Of a DNA stretch of 64,000 bases, positions 8,750 through 17,113 are shown piece by piece; positions within the stretch are counted from its first letter, which is position 1; the number at the start of each line of letters is the position of its first letter. A program made the position numbers and the translations under genes. Origin of the DNA: UBA12567 sp964598425 (GTDB lineage Bacteria; Planctomycetota; Phycisphaerae; Phycisphaerales; SM1A02); contig CAZRBV010000011.1 of assembly GCA_964598425.1 (NCBI GenBank), positions 6,686 to 70,685 of the forward strand. The letters are read 5' to 3'. The notes below the pieces were generated by a model. That model searched no databases. It was not told the DNA's origin and saw nothing but the letters and a program-made list of their open reading frames with translations.

Positions 8750-9364
8750 GTGGCCGATCACTCCCATCTTGCTGCCTATCGGGCTGCGATCGATGAGCAT
8801 GGCCCTGGGTTTGCAGCGACGTTGTGGGGAACACCTGAAACGCAGGCGTTGCGGTTTGCCGTGATACAAGAGTTGGTTGATGGCTTTGCCGGAATGACCG
8901 TGCTGGATCTCGGGTGTGGCGATGCAGCGCTGGCGCGTTGGATGGATCAGATGGGGGATCGGCCTCGGCAGTACGTGGGGCTCGATGCGATCGAAGAACA
9001 AGTGATCCATGCGCGGACCGATCTGCCAGGCTGGGCCGGGGTCGAAGTGGCGGATGTCGCAGCGGGGAATCCGCTGCCAGAAGGTTTTGATTGGGTTGTC
9101 AGTTCCGGCACGCTCAACACGATGCAGGACGTTGATGCGATGCGAGTACTTGATGCAGCCTGGGCTGCTTGCGTCAGGGGTCTTGTATTCAATGTGCTGT
9201 CTGACAGCCCGCATCCAAGGTGGCATAATCGCGACTTGGGGCCAGCGCGTCGGCATGATGTGCGGGGCCTTGTGGCGTGGTCGATGGAACGCACGGCGCT
9301 AGTTACCTGTAGGCAGGACTACCTCGACGGGCACGATGCGACCATCGCGCTGCGCCGAGCGTGA
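8750..9364 (+). CDS. Class I SAM-dependent methyltransferase
   Basis: A 204-residue methyltransferase-like protein starting at GTG 8750, 7 bases after the upstream stop codon. Motif I is TVLDLGCGDAALARW, followed by the acidic YVGLDAIEEQV strand that binds the ribose of S-adenosylmethionine, and SSGTLNTM as motif IV region. The substrate is unknown. There is no good ribosome-binding site, so translation is probably coupled to the thioredoxin-fold gene. The gene converges on the small zincin gene 2 bp away. Confidence 0.8.
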   Translation: MADHSHLAAYRAAIDEHGPGFAATLWGTPETQALRFAVIQELVDGFAGMTVLDLGCGDAALARWMDQMGDRPRQYVGLDAIEEQVIHARTDLPGWAGVEVADVAAGNPLPEGFDWVVSSGTLNTMQDVDAMRVLDAAWAACVRGLVFNVLSDSPHPRWHNRDLGPARRHDVRGLVAWSMERTALVTCRQDYLDGHDATIALRRA

Positions 9365-9366
9365 GT

Positions 9367-9744
9367 TCAGCCGTATCCGAGTCTTTCAAGGGCTGCTTCG
9401 TCCAGACCGAAATGATGGCCAAGTTCATGCAGCAGCGTAATGCGGATCTCCTCTCGAAGATCCTCATCGCTGGTGGCCGCAGCGAGAATGCCTCGACGGT
9501 ACAGGTGAATGGTCTCCGGAAGAACGCCTCCATCCTCGACACTCTGTTCGGTGAGGGGGATGCCTGTGTGCAGGCCGCAGAGCCCGTCCGGAGCTGCATC
9601 CAATTCGGCGAGGATGGCATCCGACGGTTGATCTTCAAGAATGATCGGGACGCGTTCGATGAGCTCGTGGATTGATCGTGGCACGTGTGACAGCACATCC
9701 TCAAAAGTGGCATCGAAATGTGTTCGAACGTCGCTTGGGAGCAT
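9367..9744 (-). CDS. Small zincin-like metallopeptidase
   Basis: A 125-residue protein with HELGHHFGLDE near the C-terminus, the zinc-binding HExxHxxGxxD/E motif of small bacterial minimal zincins (DUF1025/zincin_1-type, family knowledge). There is no signal peptide, so it is probably cytoplasmic. It is the last gene of the feoA-feoB cluster on the minus strand, starting 3 bp after the DUF2520-type gene ends. Its substrate is unknown. Confidence 0.82.
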   Translation of the reverse strand: MLPSDVRTHFDATFEDVLSHVPRSIHELIERVPIILEDQPSDAILAELDAAPDGLCGLHTGIPLTEQSVEDGGVLPETIHLYRRGILAAATSDEDLREEIRITLLHELGHHFGLDEAALERLGYG

Positions 9745-9747
9745 GCG

Positions 9748-10626
9748 TCAGACGCCGGTGTTGTCGCCGAATACCTCCGAAATGGCCTCGGCGCGTTGTG
9801 GATCAAGCAGGCCCCGCTCGATGGCATACGGAAGGCACAGCGTGACGAGGTCGCGATAGAGCGGAACAAGCTGCGGCGCATTGATCGCCAGAACGCGGAG
9901 GTGTTCTTCGATCGTACCGGCATCTCCGCGGACGGCCGGTCCCATGACGGCATGAGGAACGCCGAGCCGTTCGAGATTGCGGCCAGCTTCCTGAACCATA
10001 CGTCCCATGGCGCGGGCGCCCGTTTCGCGGTCGAGGTCCAGTTGCCCCCAGAGATCGACTGCAGAGGCAAGCAGCCCGGTCATGAGGCCACCAACCATCG
10101 AGGCGGAGAGGTGGTACAGCACTCGGTGAGCAGCGGGAATGGTCACCGGTTCCAGGCCGAGATCCTGCCCGAAGCGCGTCAGCCACGCCTTGGCGCGATC
10201 CGATCCATCAATCGCAGCAGTGGCGCCGCGGAGCGCTTCGTGCCCGCGGCCACCGGTTGCGACGACCATGACCGGGTGCAGCGATCCAGTATCGGCGCCG
10301 CGTCCGGACGCGACATCGAGCACGGCCAATCCTCGCGATCCCGCCGTGTGCACGACAATCTTGCCTTGCACGTCGCCAAGTTCGGACGCGACTGGCGCAA
10401 TGGCGTCATCGGGTACACAAATCAGGATGACGTCAGCCCGCTCGGCGGCAACAGCGGGCGAGTTGGTCAACAGGGCGCCAAGTTCCTCGGCCACGGGCTT
10501 TGACCGCTCGGGGTGCCGGGATGAGAGTGCTGCGATTTGATAGCCCGCTTCGCTGGCGCCATGCGCCAGTGCCGTACCCATGGCGCCGACGCCAACGATG
10601 CCGATGTTTGCGAGCTTCTCAGTCAT
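9748..10626 (-). CDS. Rossmann-like/DUF2520 domain protein (ProC/6PGDH-like)
   Basis: A 292-residue two-domain oxidoreductase-like protein. The N-terminus IGIVGVGAMGTALAHGASEAG is a GxGxxG NAD(P)-binding Rossmann motif. The middle SLHPVMVVATG and the C-terminal helical part match the DUF2520 family related to pyrroline-5-carboxylate reductase. The substrate is unknown. ATG 10626 overlaps the stop of the upstream small membrane protein (ATGACTGA), which implies translational coupling within the Feo operon. Confidence 0.83.
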   Translation of the reverse strand: MTEKLANIGIVGVGAMGTALAHGASEAGYQIAALSSRHPERSKPVAEELGALLTNSPAVAAERADVILICVPDDAIAPVASELGDVQGKIVVHTAGSRGLAVLDVASGRGADTGSLHPVMVVATGGRGHEALRGATAAIDGSDRAKAWLTRFGQDLGLEPVTIPAAHRVLYHLSASMVGGLMTGLLASAVDLWGQLDLDRETGARAMGRMVQEAGRNLERLGVPHAVMGPAVRGDAGTIEEHLRVLAINAPQLVPLYRDLVTLCLPYAIERGLLDPQRAEAISEVFGDNTGV

Positions 10627-10804
10627 GCCGCGAGGATCGCCGGGATTGTCCCACTTGTCGACCCTCCAGCGTCAGATTCGCACGTTTGGATCGCCCGCCA
10701 CCTCGGCGCGAGAGCGTTCGGACGAGAAACGGCCGAAGGAGCGCAAGAACCGCCACGAGTCCGGCTCCAGTCACAATCCAGAATTGCCAGTCGCTCCAGG
10801 GCAC
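10619..10804 (-). CDS. Small FeoB-linked single-pass membrane protein
   Basis: A 61-residue protein starting with GTG 10804, immediately after the FeoB stop codon. Residues 5-28 form one hydrophobic segment (WQFWIVTGAGLVAVLALLRPFL), followed by a strongly basic tail rich in Arg and Ser. Small membrane proteins encoded right after feoB are common. This one lacks the cysteines of the FeoC or Cys-rich types. It could be an assembly partner of FeoB. Support comes from position and coupling at both ends. Confidence 0.6.
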   Translation of the reverse strand: MPWSDWQFWIVTGAGLVAVLALLRPFLVRTLSRRGGGRSKRANLTLEGRQVGQSRRSSRHD

Positions 10805-12733
10805 TTAGCCGCCACTCCAGGTGACGATGAGCCAGGTGATCCAGGCAGCGAACCAGGCAACGCCAGACATCCAACCGAACTGAAGCGCGGCCCACTTCCA
10901 TCCGCCCGCCTCGCGGGCCGTAACGGCAAGGGTGGGCAGGCACTGCATGGCCAGCACGAAAAAGACCAGCAGGCTGGCCGCACTTGCCGGGGTGAACATA
11001 GGCTGCCCGTCATCTCGCCGGGCGTTGGCGATCTGGCTGAGTACATGGGGATCGTCGGTATCGTCCCCGCCTGCGATCAGAACGGCCATCGTTGACACGA
11101 AGACTTCGCGAGCAGCGAACGAGGTCATGACGCCGACGCTGAGCTGCCAATCCCAGCCAAGCGGCTCGAAGATCGGCTGGACGCCTTGCCCGATTCGTCC
11201 CGCAAATGACCACGCCATGGGATTGATCGGGGCCTCATCGTCGTGAGCCACGATTGCTGAGCCGGTGCCGGTGGTATGGCTTGACTCCGGGGGCTTGGGG
11301 TAGGTACTCAGCCACCACAGCACAATCACCATGCCAAGAATCACAGTGCCGGCTTTGCGAAGGAACAGCCAGCTTCGATCCCAGCACGTCAGAATCGCTG
11401 AACGAATCGACGGCCATTGATAGGCAGGGAGCTCGAGCACCATTGGCCGCGCTGCCCCTTGGAGCAGCGTTTTTCGCGCGAGAAGTGCTGAAAGCAAGGC
11501 CGCCATGATGCCGAGCGCGTACGCGCCGACAAAGACAAGGCCAGCCAGGACGGGCTGCTCGGCGAACAGTATTCCGATGAGCAGGACATACACGGGAAGC
11601 CGCGCTGAGCACGAGAGAAACGGCGCGACGAGTATGACTGCCAGCCGATCTCGCCTGTCAGGAACCAGGCGGGCGGACATGATGGCCGGTATGGCGCAGG
11701 CGTGCGCGGAGAGCATCGGAACGAATGACTGCCCCGGTAAGCCGAAACGCCGCAGAAGCCGGTCCATTACAAAGGCGGCGCGGGCGAGATAGCCGGTGTC
11801 CTCAAGCAACGATATGAGGAAGAACAGAATGAGGATCTGTGGCAGGAAAACGACCGTGCCAGCGAGCCCACCAACGATGCCGTCGACGATCAGGTCTTTG
11901 ACTGCGCCGTCGGGGAGAATGGCCGCAAACCAGCCGCCGACATGCCCGAAGATCAACTCGATGAGGTCCATCGGGATACCTGCAAACTCAAAGATGGCCC
12001 AGAACACGCCGCCCATGACGATCATGAAGATCAGGACACCCAGCAGTGGATGTGTACATGCCGCATCGAGGCGATCGCTGAATCGATCCCGATCAGCCGG
12101 CGGTGGTGTTGGGATGCTTTCTCGAATGACCCCATCCACCCACGCTCCGGTTCCGGGGGCGTCATCGCTCTGTGGAAGTGTCGCAGTGGACTCCAGCGCG
12201 CGGCTGAAGGCAGCGCGAAGTTCAGCGACGCCCTGTCTGCTTCGGGCTGAAGTTGGTACGACTTCGCAGCCGAGCCACGAAGCAAGTTTCGCGGGGTCGA
12301 TTTGAAGGCCGCGCCGCTGCGCGACGTCGATCATGTTGAGCGACACGACACACGGCCGCCCACTTGAGAGCACCTGAACCGCAAGATGAAGACCGCGGGC
12401 CAGATTGGCCGCGTCGAGCACTATCACGAGAACATCCGGCATGAATTTCGGCCCGCGATGGCCACCGAGGCACTCCCGTACTGCCTCGGCCTCGGGTTGG
12501 TCAAGGTCGAGGCCCCAGGTTCCCGGAAGGTCGATGACGTGAGCGTCCGGGCATGTGCCGGTGCGGGCATCGACCGTCGTTCCGGGGATGTTGGCTGTCT
12601 GACTTCTCAGACCGCACAGCGCGTTGAACAGCGTTGTCTTGCCAACGTTCGGCTGGCCGAGAAGCGCCACAACCGGGCGAGCCTTGTGGGCGTGATTGTG
12701 TTCCCCATCACTGCGGGGTACCGACCCTTCCAT
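10805..12733 (-). CDS. feoB: Ferrous iron transporter FeoB
   Basis: A 642-residue inner-membrane Fe(II) uptake protein with a cytoplasmic GTPase domain. G1 is GQPNVGKTT at 26-34, G3 is DLPG, G4 is NMID and G5 is SARSRQG. The transmembrane half follows, with the Gate motifs seen as PMLSAHACAIPAIMSAR and CSARLPVYVL. It is shorter than E. coli FeoB (773 aa) because the helical insert and C-terminus are compact. The N-terminus EHNHAHK is His-rich. FeoA lies 6 bp upstream, and three further genes follow with overlaps or tiny gaps. Confidence 0.95.
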   Translation of the reverse strand: MEGSVPRSDGEHNHAHKARPVVALLGQPNVGKTTLFNALCGLRSQTANIPGTTVDARTGTCPDAHVIDLPGTWGLDLDQPEAEAVRECLGGHRGPKFMPDVLVIVLDAANLARGLHLAVQVLSSGRPCVVSLNMIDVAQRRGLQIDPAKLASWLGCEVVPTSARSRQGVAELRAAFSRALESTATLPQSDDAPGTGAWVDGVIRESIPTPPPADRDRFSDRLDAACTHPLLGVLIFMIVMGGVFWAIFEFAGIPMDLIELIFGHVGGWFAAILPDGAVKDLIVDGIVGGLAGTVVFLPQILILFFLISLLEDTGYLARAAFVMDRLLRRFGLPGQSFVPMLSAHACAIPAIMSARLVPDRRDRLAVILVAPFLSCSARLPVYVLLIGILFAEQPVLAGLVFVGAYALGIMAALLSALLARKTLLQGAARPMVLELPAYQWPSIRSAILTCWDRSWLFLRKAGTVILGMVIVLWWLSTYPKPPESSHTTGTGSAIVAHDDEAPINPMAWSFAGRIGQGVQPIFEPLGWDWQLSVGVMTSFAAREVFVSTMAVLIAGGDDTDDPHVLSQIANARRDDGQPMFTPASAASLLVFFVLAMQCLPTLAVTAREAGGWKWAALQFGWMSGVAWFAAWITWLIVTWSGG

Positions 12734-12739
12734 GGTGGC

Positions 12740-12958
12740 TCAGGCAGTCACCGCAACTTCGATGGCGGGCGCGAGAACAGTCGAGAGGCCGACGCGGGCA
12801 TGGCCCGCTTCGATGATGCACGGTTCGACGCGGCGAACGGTAATCTCCGCTCCCTCTCGAAGTCCCATGGCTCGCAGCAGGGCGGCATCATCGCCGGACG
12901 TGTTGGTAATCGTCGCGGTCGCGCCAAGGCCCAGGGTGTCAAGCGTGGTGGTTGTCAC
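12740..12958 (-). CDS. feoA: FeoA domain protein
   Basis: A 72-residue SH3-like FeoA protein that works with FeoB in Fe(II) uptake. Family features are LRAMGLREGAEITVRRV and the C-terminal strand. AGGAGG at 12970-12965 touches ATG 12964 but is 6 bases from GTG 12958, so GTG 12958 is the better start. It is the first gene of the Feo operon. Confidence 0.85.
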   Translation of the reverse strand: MTTTTLDTLGLGATATITNTSGDDAALLRAMGLREGAEITVRRVEPCIIEAGHARVGLSTVLAPAIEVAVTA

Positions 12959-13039
12959 GGGCATCCTCCTGCTGAGACTGAATCTCAGCAAGAAAAGCTA
13001 CCATCTTGTCGGTATTTCGGCAAGGTCTGGGATCGACGA

Positions 13040-13618
13040 TCAGCGGCGTCTTCGCCGCTGACAGAGTCCCGCGAGCCCGAGTATGGCGATCCCCGCTGGT
13101 CCTGGGATCGGCAGGTACTCAATAACCAGGCTTCCCCCCAGATACTGCCCGGCAGGCTCTCCTGAGCCATCAGCCCATGTGGAGCCGGTGAGCAGGTAGA
13201 CGGTGCCATCACTGTGGGCGAACAGTTCGGCCAGCTCGGTGCTGAGCGAGCCGCTGACGGGGCCAAAGACTCCACCTGCGTTCGCATCGGGGAAGGGCTG
13301 CACGATGATCATTTCAGCTGCCCCGTCCGGGTGGTTCGCCTGGAAGCCGAAGTAGGCTTCGCTGCCCCAGTTGGGAACCCCAGTATTGTCAGCTGTCTCG
13401 ATGATGATGTCATCCCAGTGCAGGGCCATGATCTGCGAGCCATCGCCAATGGGCAATTCGACTTCAATGGCCGGGGCTCCGCCCATGTATTCGACACCGG
13501 TCATGTCGTAGATGACCTGCTGGTATTCCTCAACGCCCTCACCGGCGGAGGCGGAGCTTGCCACGACTGCGATGACAGCCATTGGCACGAGACCCCGGAA
13601 TGACAGCACGTGAGACAT
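13040..13618 (-). CDS. Exported protein with PEP-CTERM-like sorting tail
   Basis: A 192-residue exported protein. The signal peptide ends near AVVASSASAG. The C-terminus reads PIPGPAGIAILGLAGLCQ followed by five arginines, a planctomycete variant of the PEP-CTERM tail (Pro-Gly motif, helix, Arg cluster) handled by exosortase-like systems. The middle part is of unknown function and includes a glycine-rich AEPIGD-like region. GGAGGAG stands just before ATG 13618. The arginine codons and stop form a small hairpin (CAGCGGCG...CGCCGCTG, 13041-13060). Confidence 0.8.
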   Translation of the reverse strand: MSHVLSFRGLVPMAVIAVVASSASAGEGVEEYQQVIYDMTGVEYMGGAPAIEVELPIGDGSQIMALHWDDIIIETADNTGVPNWGSEAYFGFQANHPDGAAEMIIVQPFPDANAGGVFGPVSGSLSTELAELFAHSDGTVYLLTGSTWADGSGEPAGQYLGGSLVIEYLPIPGPAGIAILGLAGLCQRRRRR

Positions 13619-13776
13619 TCTCTCCTCCATCGCACCAGACTACAGGGCCACCCGGGCGATGCAAGCATCGTTTAGGCTGTTTTTGAGGATCGTAGGCCGT
13701 TTGGGGGGCTGGATGGGATGGCTGGGGTAAACGCTCGCCCTGGGGGGTCGTGGGTGTCTCAGCGGGGGATTGAACA

Positions 13777-13805
13777 ACGCGGCCCTCTCATGGAGAGGGC
13801 CGCGT
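13777..13805. terminator. Hairpin terminator downstream of a small gene
   Basis: A perfect 13-bp stem (13777-13789 with 13793-13805) and a 3-base loop lie just downstream of the 71-residue gene on the minus strand. TTGTTC follows the stem on that strand. Confidence 0.6.
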
Positions 13806-13840
13806 CGCATCCGGGGGAGGGGCTCGAAGTCACGCTGGGA

Positions 13841-14056
13841 TCAGCGGAGTCCAAGCGCCTCGGTGATGGCTCGGGCTGCTTCGCCGGGGGTCCAGCCGTA
13901 ACTCCACAGTTCCTGAAGGTCCTGGCGGCCGGTACCGGTGGCGAGCAGAATCTCGCCGTGGGCGAGGTCGTACTGAGACTCGGCCCGCCGGAGCAGGCGA
14001 CCGAGGCGTGCTCGCCAGGCCTCCCAAGTCCGGTTGTGCGGTGTTCGAGTCTTCAT
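13841..14056 (-). CDS. Small hypothetical protein
   Basis: A 71-residue protein, probably cytoplasmic, that I do not recognise. It is predicted helical, with the Trp/Arg-rich start MKTRTPHNRTWEAWRARLGR and the later ELWSYGWTPGEAARAITEALG. AGGAG lies 8 bases before ATG 14056, and a terminator hairpin follows, which supports a real gene. It is divergent from the YcjF-like gene. Confidence 0.6.
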   Translation of the reverse strand: MKTRTPHNRTWEAWRARLGRLLRRAESQYDLAHGEILLATGTGRQDLQELWSYGWTPGEAARAITEALGLR

Positions 14057-14127
14057 GCTGTGGCTCCTGGGGGGAGGGGCGTCACTCAACGCCTTCCATA
14101 CCCCCCTACGCACCAGACAGGCCAAAG

Positions 14128-15141
14128 GTGTGTCCGAGAACTGTTTTTCTCGCAGATTCCTTTGAATTGAACCCACGATCGGCCTGGCACGTAAACACAA
14201 CGCGTGCTTTCCCAACACTGTCACGACATGACTCGGAGGCCAGCACCATCACTCGGATTCGCCTGATTCCACATCCTGGATGGCTCCTTGCCGCCGCCGT
14301 GACCGCGTTGATTGTCATCATCGTGGCAGCGGAGGTTGTTCTTGAGATTCAGTCTCTTTCTGCGATGGGCCCATTCTGGGGTTGGCTCCTCGGGAGCTGC
14401 GCAGGTGCGGTTGTGCTTCTGGCACTCCTGCTGGCGTGGCGTGAATTCTCCGGGTGGCGTGCTGTGCGAAGAGTGGATCACCTTCGACTTCTTCTGACAG
14501 CAGCGGACGCCTCCCGGGATCAGGCCGCCGCAGCACTGCGACGATGGGCGAGTGGGTTGCCACCCACGAAGGCAGCGACCGCGTTTCGAGCGGCGGCGTC
14601 CACGCCCGCCGGGCTCACGTCGCTTCGTGAATCCCTCGATGTGCTCCTCAAAGAGATTGACGCCGACGTCGATCGGCTCATTCGCCACGAAGCAGCCCGC
14701 ACCGGTGTGCTCGTGGCACTTTCAGGCATACCGCTTCTCGATGCAGTGCTGTGTGTGTGGCGTAGCCTTCGACTCATGCGTCAGGTTGCAGGCGCCTACG
14801 GCGCACGACCAGGGTTCTTCGGCACGCTTCGGCTGCTTCGAATGATCCTCGTGCACGCCGTTGCCATCGACGTCACACAACATGCCGCCGAGGCAGTGTC
14901 AAACCGTGTCGGAGGCGTCGCAGCTGCCGGCGGTCAGGGGCTCGTGGCCGCAACACTTGCTGCGAGACTGGGCCTGTGGAGCCAGAGCGTGTGTCGGCCG
15001 ATGCCGATTCCGCGCCGCACTGTCGTTGGGTTCGCCGCATCCTCCGCAGCCGACGAAGTTGCGCTGCGTGTTCGGCAGACCGTGAAGCGGGCGGCACGAA
15101 CCGTCAAGGCGACGTTTCAAACACCATCGCAGGCGAACTGA
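14128..15141 (+). CDS. YcjF/DUF697-like membrane protein
   Basis: An inner-membrane protein with two N-terminal helices (LLAAAVTALIVIIVAAEVV and LLGSCAGAVVLLALLLAW) and a helical soluble part. The later segment VALSGIPLLDAVLCVWRSLRL, with the Gly-rich GVAAAGGQGLVAATLAARLGL, matches the YcjF/TIGR01620-type family that has a DUF697 domain. The function is unknown. The start is unclear: there is no ATG or GTG close to the first helix, and GTG 14128 is only the nearest reasonable codon. The 3' end overlaps the convergent DCC1/LMF gene by 38 bp. Confidence 0.7.
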   Translation: MCPRTVFLADSFELNPRSAWHVNTTRAFPTLSRHDSEASTITRIRLIPHPGWLLAAAVTALIVIIVAAEVVLEIQSLSAMGPFWGWLLGSCAGAVVLLALLLAWREFSGWRAVRRVDHLRLLLTAADASRDQAAAALRRWASGLPPTKAATAFRAAASTPAGLTSLRESLDVLLKEIDADVDRLIRHEAARTGVLVALSGIPLLDAVLCVWRSLRLMRQVAGAYGARPGFFGTLRLLRMILVHAVAIDVTQHAAEAVSNRVGGVAAAGGQGLVAATLAARLGLWSQSVCRPMPIPRRTVVGFAASSAADEVALRVRQTVKRAARTVKATFQTPSQAN

Positions 15142-17041
15142 ACAGTCGGGTACGTTTCCACCAGTTCGAATTCGTCTGGCGTTCTGCGGGTGTCGTGAAT
15201 TCATAGTGGTCGAGGTGCCATCGAATCGCTGTGGGCGGTTCGCCTGGACCACGATCCAGAAGTCCCAGTACGGGGGGGTCGAGCACCATGATGCGGTGAA
15301 GGAGCGCGGGCAGGATTTCACGTCCGCTCACTTGAAACGACGTGGGATCCGCCGAGAGCAGCCCATGCTCCCATGCCCATTCGTACCCAAGCGCATCAAA
15401 CCAGAGCTGCCAGTCGAGACGAGGCATACCCGGTTGGCAGAACGCGCCGACCCGATCACGTGGGCCCGGCTTCCATTTGAAGATGATGGGATGCCATGTG
15501 CCGTCAGCCGATTGCCACTCAATCAGAATCTCGGGTCTGGTTGTCGTCATGGTGGCGAAGAGACCATAGTGACCAACGAGGCGCCACGGAGCCAGCGCTC
15601 GCTCAAGAGTCTGCACAGGTGCGGCGGGCCGAGTCATGCTCGCCTGTGTCCACACCGAGAGCAGTACCAGCACGAGGATGCAGGACGCGAACGACGAGCG
15701 AGCCCACAGAATGCATCGGCCGGGGAGTTGGCGAAGACCAACGGCAATGCGTGGCCGCGCGACTCGAGGCCAGAGCAGCAGCAGCGTGGCGTCATCGAGC
15801 ATGGCAATGCAAAGCACGACGGTGAGCCAGTTGAAGAATCCGTAGTTGCCCGTGGCTGCGATTGTGAGCATGAGCAACGCAATTGCAGCGGCCCCGATGG
15901 TGCGAGGAACTCGAGGCAGGAAGAGCAGCGGCGGGGCGGCGAACTCGATGACGAAGACTCCCAAGCACGCTGCCTGGAGGAGCCATGCTGGTAGCGCCGC
16001 GACAATCCAGGCTGGCCACCACGGAAGTGGCTGCGTCCAGAAGTGGTATGAGAGCGCGGTGCAGTCGGCCCAGATCGGGTCGCCGCTCTGAAGTTTGGCA
16101 AGCCCGCCAAAGAACACCAACCGGGCGAGCAGCAGGATGATGAGCCAGTACACCAGACGCGACGGTCTGCGAGCGTGGGGGCTATTCAGTCTCCACGTGA
16201 GAGGTGCCCACAAGATGAGGAGCAGCCCGCATTCAAGCAGCAGCATGTCCCACTGATATTGCAGAAAGACGCTGCCCACGGTGACGAGCGAGAGATACAT
16301 CGCCCAGCAGACCGCCGCTGCGACGAGCGGCACCAGGCCGACTGTGAGCAGGACGGCGGCGACCGCGCCGATGATCCAGGTCGCATCAAGCATCCCGTCG
16401 CCACCGAGCCACTGCAGCGTGGGAAGCCGCCACCACGCGCCGCTTGCCTTGGCAGCGTTCATCATGATCTCAGCTGGACGAAGCCCTTGTGAGCCGATCA
16501 GGCCAGCTGCCTGGGTGCCACATGACACGAAGGCGATCAGATAGATCAGGCCCATCAGTCTGAGGAACACGCGTCGCGTCAGGAGCAGCGTGCTGGGCAG
16601 CGCGACCTTGCCAAACGCCGCTCGCGAGGCAGCCCCGGCCAATCTCCGATGTTTGGCGGCCTGCCCGTAGGCCCACTCGGTCACGGCGCGAAAGGGGGCG
16701 ACCCGTCGATGCAGCAGCAGCGGCCACGACCGCAGCCCGATGGTGGACATGATTGTGAACATCGCTTCGGCGCCGTGGACCGCGGCGCCGTCAGGTTCGA
16801 TGAGGTGGATTGCCGACTTGAACTGCGACTCGGGGATGGCCGGGTAATGCGCCGCAGCATCCTGGAGCGGGGCAAAGTCGAGTCGATTGCCCGCGAGGGC
16901 GTGGTACCTCGCGGCCCAGCCGCGGCAGAACCCGCATTCGCCGTCCCATATCACGAGCGTGCGATCGGTTGGGAGATCGCACGCAGGGGGGGCACCCCTG
17001 CAGGAGTTGCCACATTGTGTACAGGATCCGCAGCCGCTCAT
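15104..17041 (-). CDS. DCC1-like thiol oxidoreductase fused to lipase maturation factor-like membrane protein
   Basis: A 645-residue fusion. Residues 1-25 are cysteine-rich (CGSCTQCGNSC). Residues of about 27-140 form a DCC1/DUF393 thioredoxin-like domain with DGECGFC at 33-39. The rest is polytopic and matches the lipase maturation factor family, with recurring helices such as FLQYQWDMLLLECGLLLILW and the C-terminal soluble half PIIFKWKPG and RLDWQLWFDALGYEWAWEH. The family helps extracellular lipases fold in animals; the bacterial role is not settled. TATCCT lies 8 bases before ATG 17041. The 3' end overlaps the convergent YcjF-like gene. Confidence 0.88.
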   Translation of the reverse strand: MSGCGSCTQCGNSCRGAPPACDLPTDRTLVIWDGECGFCRGWAARYHALAGNRLDFAPLQDAAAHYPAIPESQFKSAIHLIEPDGAAVHGAEAMFTIMSTIGLRSWPLLLHRRVAPFRAVTEWAYGQAAKHRRLAGAASRAAFGKVALPSTLLLTRRVFLRLMGLIYLIAFVSCGTQAAGLIGSQGLRPAEIMMNAAKASGAWWRLPTLQWLGGDGMLDATWIIGAVAAVLLTVGLVPLVAAAVCWAMYLSLVTVGSVFLQYQWDMLLLECGLLLILWAPLTWRLNSPHARRPSRLVYWLIILLLARLVFFGGLAKLQSGDPIWADCTALSYHFWTQPLPWWPAWIVAALPAWLLQAACLGVFVIEFAAPPLLFLPRVPRTIGAAAIALLMLTIAATGNYGFFNWLTVVLCIAMLDDATLLLLWPRVARPRIAVGLRQLPGRCILWARSSFASCILVLVLLSVWTQASMTRPAAPVQTLERALAPWRLVGHYGLFATMTTTRPEILIEWQSADGTWHPIIFKWKPGPRDRVGAFCQPGMPRLDWQLWFDALGYEWAWEHGLLSADPTSFQVSGREILPALLHRIMVLDPPVLGLLDRGPGEPPTAIRWHLDHYEFTTPAERQTNSNWWKRTRLFSSPAMVFETSP

Positions 17042-17049
17042 GGTTGAAG

Positions 17050-17055
17050 AGGATA
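17050..17055 (-). promoter_or_regulatory. -10-like TATCCT 8 bases before the DCC1/LMF start
   Basis: On the minus strand TATCCT is followed by CTTCAACC and ATG 17041. There is no Shine-Dalgarno sequence. The site sits directly after the upstream terminator hairpin, as expected for the start of a new transcript. Confidence 0.5.
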
Positions 17056-17060
17056 CGAAA

Positions 17061-17088
17061 GCCCGCCCCGACCGAGGTCGGGGCGGGC
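17061..17088 (-). terminator. Rho-independent terminator of the LVIVD-repeat gene
   Basis: A perfect 13-bp GC-rich stem (17061-17073 with 17076-17088) with a 2-base loop, followed on the minus strand by TTTC. It lies 25 bp after the stop of the LVIVD gene and just before the DCC1/LMF promoter. Confidence 0.75.
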
Positions 17089-17113
17089 TCTGAACACGTC
17101 ACGTGAGCAGGAA

